A DNA stretch of 64,000 nt from Alphaproteobacteria bacterium (GTDB lineage: Bacteria; Pseudomonadota; Alphaproteobacteria; Rhizobiales; Rhizobiaceae). The stretch lies in assembly GCA_024742485.1 (NCBI GenBank), contig JANSYK010000002.1, forward strand, positions 620,001-684,000. The letters run 5' to 3'. The notes under the pieces are model-generated. The model did not search any database. It saw only the letters and a list, made by a program, of their open reading frames with translations, and was not told the origin of the DNA. Of the stretch, positions 60,936-64,000 are shown piece by piece (position 1 is the stretch's first letter; every line of letters begins with the position of its first letter). The translations under genes and the position numbers were made by a program.

Positions 60936-63599
60936 GGCTGACAATTCCGCTGAATTTCCGGCGCGACGCATCAGTTCGGCAGCCGGCATGGGCTGGGCGA
61001 ATGCATATCCCTGGAGGATATCGCAGCCAAGTTTCTTCAGAAGTTCGGCGTGACGCATCGTCTCCACACCTTCGGCCACCACCTCGATATTCAGCGATTT
61101 GCCGATTTCTATGACTGATTTCGCCAGCTTGCGTGATGCCCGCGACTCCGTCATCGGAATGATCAATTGGCGGTCGATTTTCAACCGGCGCGGATTGAGT
61201 TTCATAAGGCTGACGATCGAGGTTCGACCGGTGCCGAAATCGTCGATCTCGATATCGATGCCCATCGCCTTGATGCTCTCGATATTGCGTAGCACGATGT
61301 CATCGCAATCATCGAGAAAAATTGATTCGACCAGCTCGAAGGAAAGGGTGCCCGGCTCGATATCCAGCGTTGCGAGCCGTTCGGGAAGTGTCGGGTCCAG
61401 CAGGCGTTGCGCGGAAACATTGACCGATGCTCTCGGTATATCAAGACCGTGCAGGGTCCATGTCTTGACGTCTGCCAGGGTCTGTTTCAGAACCTCCCGG
61501 TCGATTGCCGCCGTCAGGTTGAACTCCTCGGAAGCGTCAAGAAACCGGTCCGGTGTCAATATTCCATGCTTCGGATGGTGCCAGCGTGCCAGGGCTTCAA
61601 CGCCGGTGATCCGGTGGCTGCTCGCGTCGAACTGCAATTGATAGTACGGTCTGAATTCGCGCTCCTCGATGCCGCGCATGATATCGTCCGCAAGCGTTTT
61701 CGCGCGCAACGTATTGGCCTGCAGTTCCGGCGTGAAGAAGGCAAACCGGTTGCGCCCCGTGCTTTTGGCTTGATAAAGCGCCAGGTCGGCATTGACCAGC
61801 AAATGCGAAGCCTCGCTGGTACCATATTCAGAGGTTGAGATACCGATGCTGACCCCAAATCGGCATTCTTTGCCATGGTATTGCATCGGTGCGCGCATCT
61901 GGTCGACGATGGATTCTGCCAAGGCCGTCAGTTGTTTTTCATCTGCATCCTGTCGGCACACGATGACAAATTCATCGCCACCGATACGGGCTACGAAATC
62001 CGATGGCCGGGCCAGTGTTCTCAGGATAGCGGAAACATGAACAAGCAGTGCGTCACCGGCGGCGTGGCCAAATGTGTCGTTGATCTGCTTGAACCGATCG
62101 AGGTCAACGATCAGCAGCGCATGGGACAATGTCTCCGGCTGCTCACCCGTCTCCGGCCGGGAAAGCTCGCTGTCCAGGAAGCGGCGATTCGGAAGCCCCG
62201 TCAGACTGTCATGCAGGGCCATATGTTCGATTTTCGCCTTGGTGGCCTCAAGTTCCGCATTCCGGTGCTCCATCTGGGACTTGGCCTGTGTCAACGCATC
62301 ATGCAGTTTCACATCGGCGGTTACATCCCAGTTCAGGCCGATGATGCGCGGAGCATTGCCAACATTGTGAACGGCGGCCTTGGCTCTGATGTGCCGGATA
62401 TCGCCATTGCGCAGGATGACACGAAAATTGGATTGGTATTGTCCGCGTGATTGCAGCGCCTCATCGAATTCATCCAGCGCGCGCTGCGCATCGTCGGGAT
62501 GCAGCGTACTGCTCCAGACATCGACATTGGGTGTTTCGATGTCCGGCGGCAGGTCGTAAAGCTCGCGCATCCGGTCATCCCAAACCAGTTCATCGGTTTC
62601 GAGATTGAGTTCCCAGACGCCCACATTTGACGCGTCAAGGGCGAGTTCCAGTCGTCGCGACAGGCGTTGCAGGTGTTCCTCACGAATCCGCAGGTCCCGC
62701 ATGCTCGTCTTGCGCTGTTCGGACAGGCGTTCGGCAATCGCGATCGGCAGCAGGACCAGAATTCCGGCAATGATGATGAGGAGGCGCTGCCACCAGACTG
62801 CTGCAGACGGTTGGTTCCAACCATTCTTGGGAACTGCGGCCAGCAGCCATGAGCCGTTTGGCAGAGCAACTTCAGCGGTCACGGGCGATGAAGCCAATAC
62901 GCTGACAGGTCCGAAGAATTGCGCCCCGGAACCGCCGGAAGCATCCTGCCCGATGATTGCCACATCGATCGGCAAATCGGGATCGAGCAGACCGCTGTCC
63001 CGGTAAAGGCGTTCCGTGTCGATCACTGCCGAAACAATACCCCAAAAACCGCTTTCGCCGGCTTCCCCGGTGAAGACGGGAAAACGGCCGATGATCCCCT
63101 CGCCACCCTGGACCAGATCGACCGGCCCGGCGATTACGATTTCCGCGCCATCACGAACGGCCATCGCCATGGCGCGTTGCGCCGCGTTCTGGCGATAGTC
63201 CAGGCCAATCGCCCGCTCATTGCCTGCCATAGGATACATCAGGGAGACAATGAGATCGGGCGCGGCAGCAATATTGCGCAGTTGCGAGTTGCCCGTGAAC
63301 AGGTGGCTGGACAATTCGGCGAACCGGCCCTGTGGCATTTCGGGCTCTGTTTTCAAAGTGGAAATGAGCCCTCGGACCAACTGGATGTTTCCGTTGATGT
63401 TGCCTTCGAGTTTTGCGCGGATGAGGCCGATGCGTTCACCCACCGAAATCCGCAATTCCTGTTGCGCCGCTTCCCGGTTCTGCCTGTCAACAAGGGTTCC
63501 GACCATGGCGATCAGAACAAAGGCAACCACAAGCAGCGGACTGAAGCCCAGCTTGCTGGCCGTAGACTGCCTTTGTGTCGGTTTCAGTTCGGAGTCCAT
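60933..63599 (-). CDS. CHASE-PAS-GGDEF-EAL cyclic-di-GMP signalling protein
   Basis: Membrane-bound c-di-GMP enzyme of 888 residues. Order: short N-terminus and helix (SPLLVVAFVLIAMVGTLVDR), periplasmic CHASE-type domain (about 45-265; RDGAEIVIAGPVDLVQGGEG is typical), second helix (LLIIIAGILVLLPIAIA), PAS domain with PAC motif (about 320-430), GGDEF (LHDSLTGLPNRRF, then RIGGDEFVIVC intact) and EAL (GVEALARWHHPKHG, then VAEGVETMRHAELLKKLGCD, active-site residues intact). Both making and degrading c-di-GMP are therefore possible. The ATG at 63599 is preferred to a TTG three codons upstream. Its TAG stop lies in the end of repeat copy F. Confidence 0.92.
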   Translation of the reverse strand: MDSELKPTQRQSTASKLGFSPLLVVAFVLIAMVGTLVDRQNREAAQQELRISVGERIGLIRAKLEGNINGNIQLVRGLISTLKTEPEMPQGRFAELSSHLFTGNSQLRNIAAAPDLIVSLMYPMAGNERAIGLDYRQNAAQRAMAMAVRDGAEIVIAGPVDLVQGGEGIIGRFPVFTGEAGESGFWGIVSAVIDTERLYRDSGLLDPDLPIDVAIIGQDASGGSGAQFFGPVSVLASSPVTAEVALPNGSWLLAAVPKNGWNQPSAAVWWQRLLIIIAGILVLLPIAIAERLSEQRKTSMRDLRIREEHLQRLSRRLELALDASNVGVWELNLETDELVWDDRMRELYDLPPDIETPNVDVWSSTLHPDDAQRALDEFDEALQSRGQYQSNFRVILRNGDIRHIRAKAAVHNVGNAPRIIGLNWDVTADVKLHDALTQAKSQMEHRNAELEATKAKIEHMALHDSLTGLPNRRFLDSELSRPETGEQPETLSHALLIVDLDRFKQINDTFGHAAGDALLVHVSAILRTLARPSDFVARIGGDEFVIVCRQDADEKQLTALAESIVDQMRAPMQYHGKECRFGVSIGISTSEYGTSEASHLLVNADLALYQAKSTGRNRFAFFTPELQANTLRAKTLADDIMRGIEEREFRPYYQLQFDASSHRITGVEALARWHHPKHGILTPDRFLDASEEFNLTAAIDREVLKQTLADVKTWTLHGLDIPRASVNVSAQRLLDPTLPERLATLDIEPGTLSFELVESIFLDDCDDIVLRNIESIKAMGIDIEIDDFGTGRTSIVSLMKLNPRRLKIDRQLIIPMTESRASRKLAKSVIEIGKSLNIEVVAEGVETMRHAELLKKLGCDILQGYAFAQPMPAAELMRRAGNSAELSA

Positions 63600-64000
63600 T
63601 TGTTCCAACCATCGATCCGAGCATTACGGGCCGGACCGAGTCCCCACCTGGTGACAAACGACGAAATCCGATGGTTCCGAAAGTGTCGCACCCTGGAATT
63701 GCGCGTCTAGTCCCAATGACCCTGACGGAACAAAGATAAAAAACCTTGAATTGATTTGGTTAAAATAGTCACAACTCTACCGTGTTGGTGAGCAGGCATG
63801 CAGCCTGGGGAACTCGGATTTGAACCCATCACCAACGGAAAATAGGCATATGTGCCTAGAGAAACAGCAGCTTTGACAATAGCCGTCTGGCGGCGTCTCG
63901 CCATCAAATGATGCGACCAAATTCTTTTGTCATGGACGTCGGGAGGGGTGGCTTGCCGTTCGACCAAATCGCTGGACTTGCCATGCCGGAGTATCGCCGG
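63600..64000. other. No gene recognised
   Basis: About 400 bp upstream of the GGDEF-EAL gene. It should hold that gene's promoter, but no -10/-35 pair stands out. An 86-codon minus-strand reading frame at 63707-63967 has no family features. A GGGTTCAAATCC word on the minus strand near 63.82 kb looks like a tRNA T-arm but no cloverleaf can be built around it. Confidence 0.5.

Noticed and set aside
63805-63885. tRNA-like word GGGTTCAAATCC on the minus strand
   Set aside because: Only three of five T-stem pairs form, no matching acceptor strand lies 70-90 nt upstream, and no CCA end is present.
63707-63967. Minus-strand frame of 86 codons at the right edge
   Set aside because: No recognisable domain, and it spans the T-arm-like word, a common source of spurious frames.

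Overview
The window looks like chromosome from an alphaproteobacterium of the Hyphomicrobiales (Rhizobiales), possibly a marine Hoeflea- or Phyllobacteriaceae-like lineage. The reasons are an irr regulator divergent from fabA-fabB-fabI, the rmuC/def-fmt-truA and dapD-dapE neighbourhoods, a TRAP transporter, and intergenic hairpin repeats of a rhizobial type. Assignment below order level is inference. Coding density is high and many genes overlap by ATGA.

Layout. 0-12 kb is housekeeping: unsaturated fatty-acid synthesis (fabA, fabB, start of fabI), the iron regulator irr, a small reductase/TetR pair, rmuC, def-fmt-truA-arsC, then dapD-DUF805-dapE-membrane protein. 12-17.5 kb holds a LOG-family hydrolase, a copper pair (DUF2946-like plus PCu(A)C chaperone), and an Asp-rich subtilase divergent from an ECF sigma/anti-sigma pair. 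17.6-24.6 kb is accessory: an MFS transporter, an SLC13 transporter, a fragment of the MFS gene, a possible lysozyme inhibitor, a TetR-controlled alpha/beta hydrolase-glycosyltransferase fusion and a frameshifted Sel1-repeat pseudogene. 24.7-32.2 kb is one catabolic unit: a molybdenum hydroxylase (FAD, 2Fe-2S and Mo subunits) followed by a TRAP transporter, with a divergent TetR regulator. 32.5-44.7 kb centres on a hydantoinase/oxoprolinase cluster: XRE-cupin regulator, GAF protein, hyuA, hyuB, racemase, M24 peptidase and a second hyuB. A P-loop protein and an ABC-like protein with a ruined ATPase site diverge from it. 44.7-48.8 kb has LysR, an ankyrin protein, guanine deaminase and two tandem Lin0512-family genes. 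49-64 kb has an autotransporter, a kinase-like/TolB-like/TPR fusion, an imelysin-DUF1513 pair, an SDR-ECF sigma pair, an MFS transporter with a His-rich tail, and a CHASE-PAS-GGDEF-EAL protein.

The most unusual signal is not a gene. A 103-bp two-hairpin element occurs six times, complete or partial. Five copies lie between convergent genes. Its ends read TAG...CTA, and in five cases that terminal TAG is the stop codon of the abutting gene. A second repeat type (paired hairpins, 57-bp period) flanks the racemase-M24 cassette as direct repeats. Several regulators have clear candidate operators, the best being a perfect 17-bp sequence repeated in inverted orientation on both sides of the XRE-cupin -35 box.

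All function calls come from reading motifs by eye. No database search was run.
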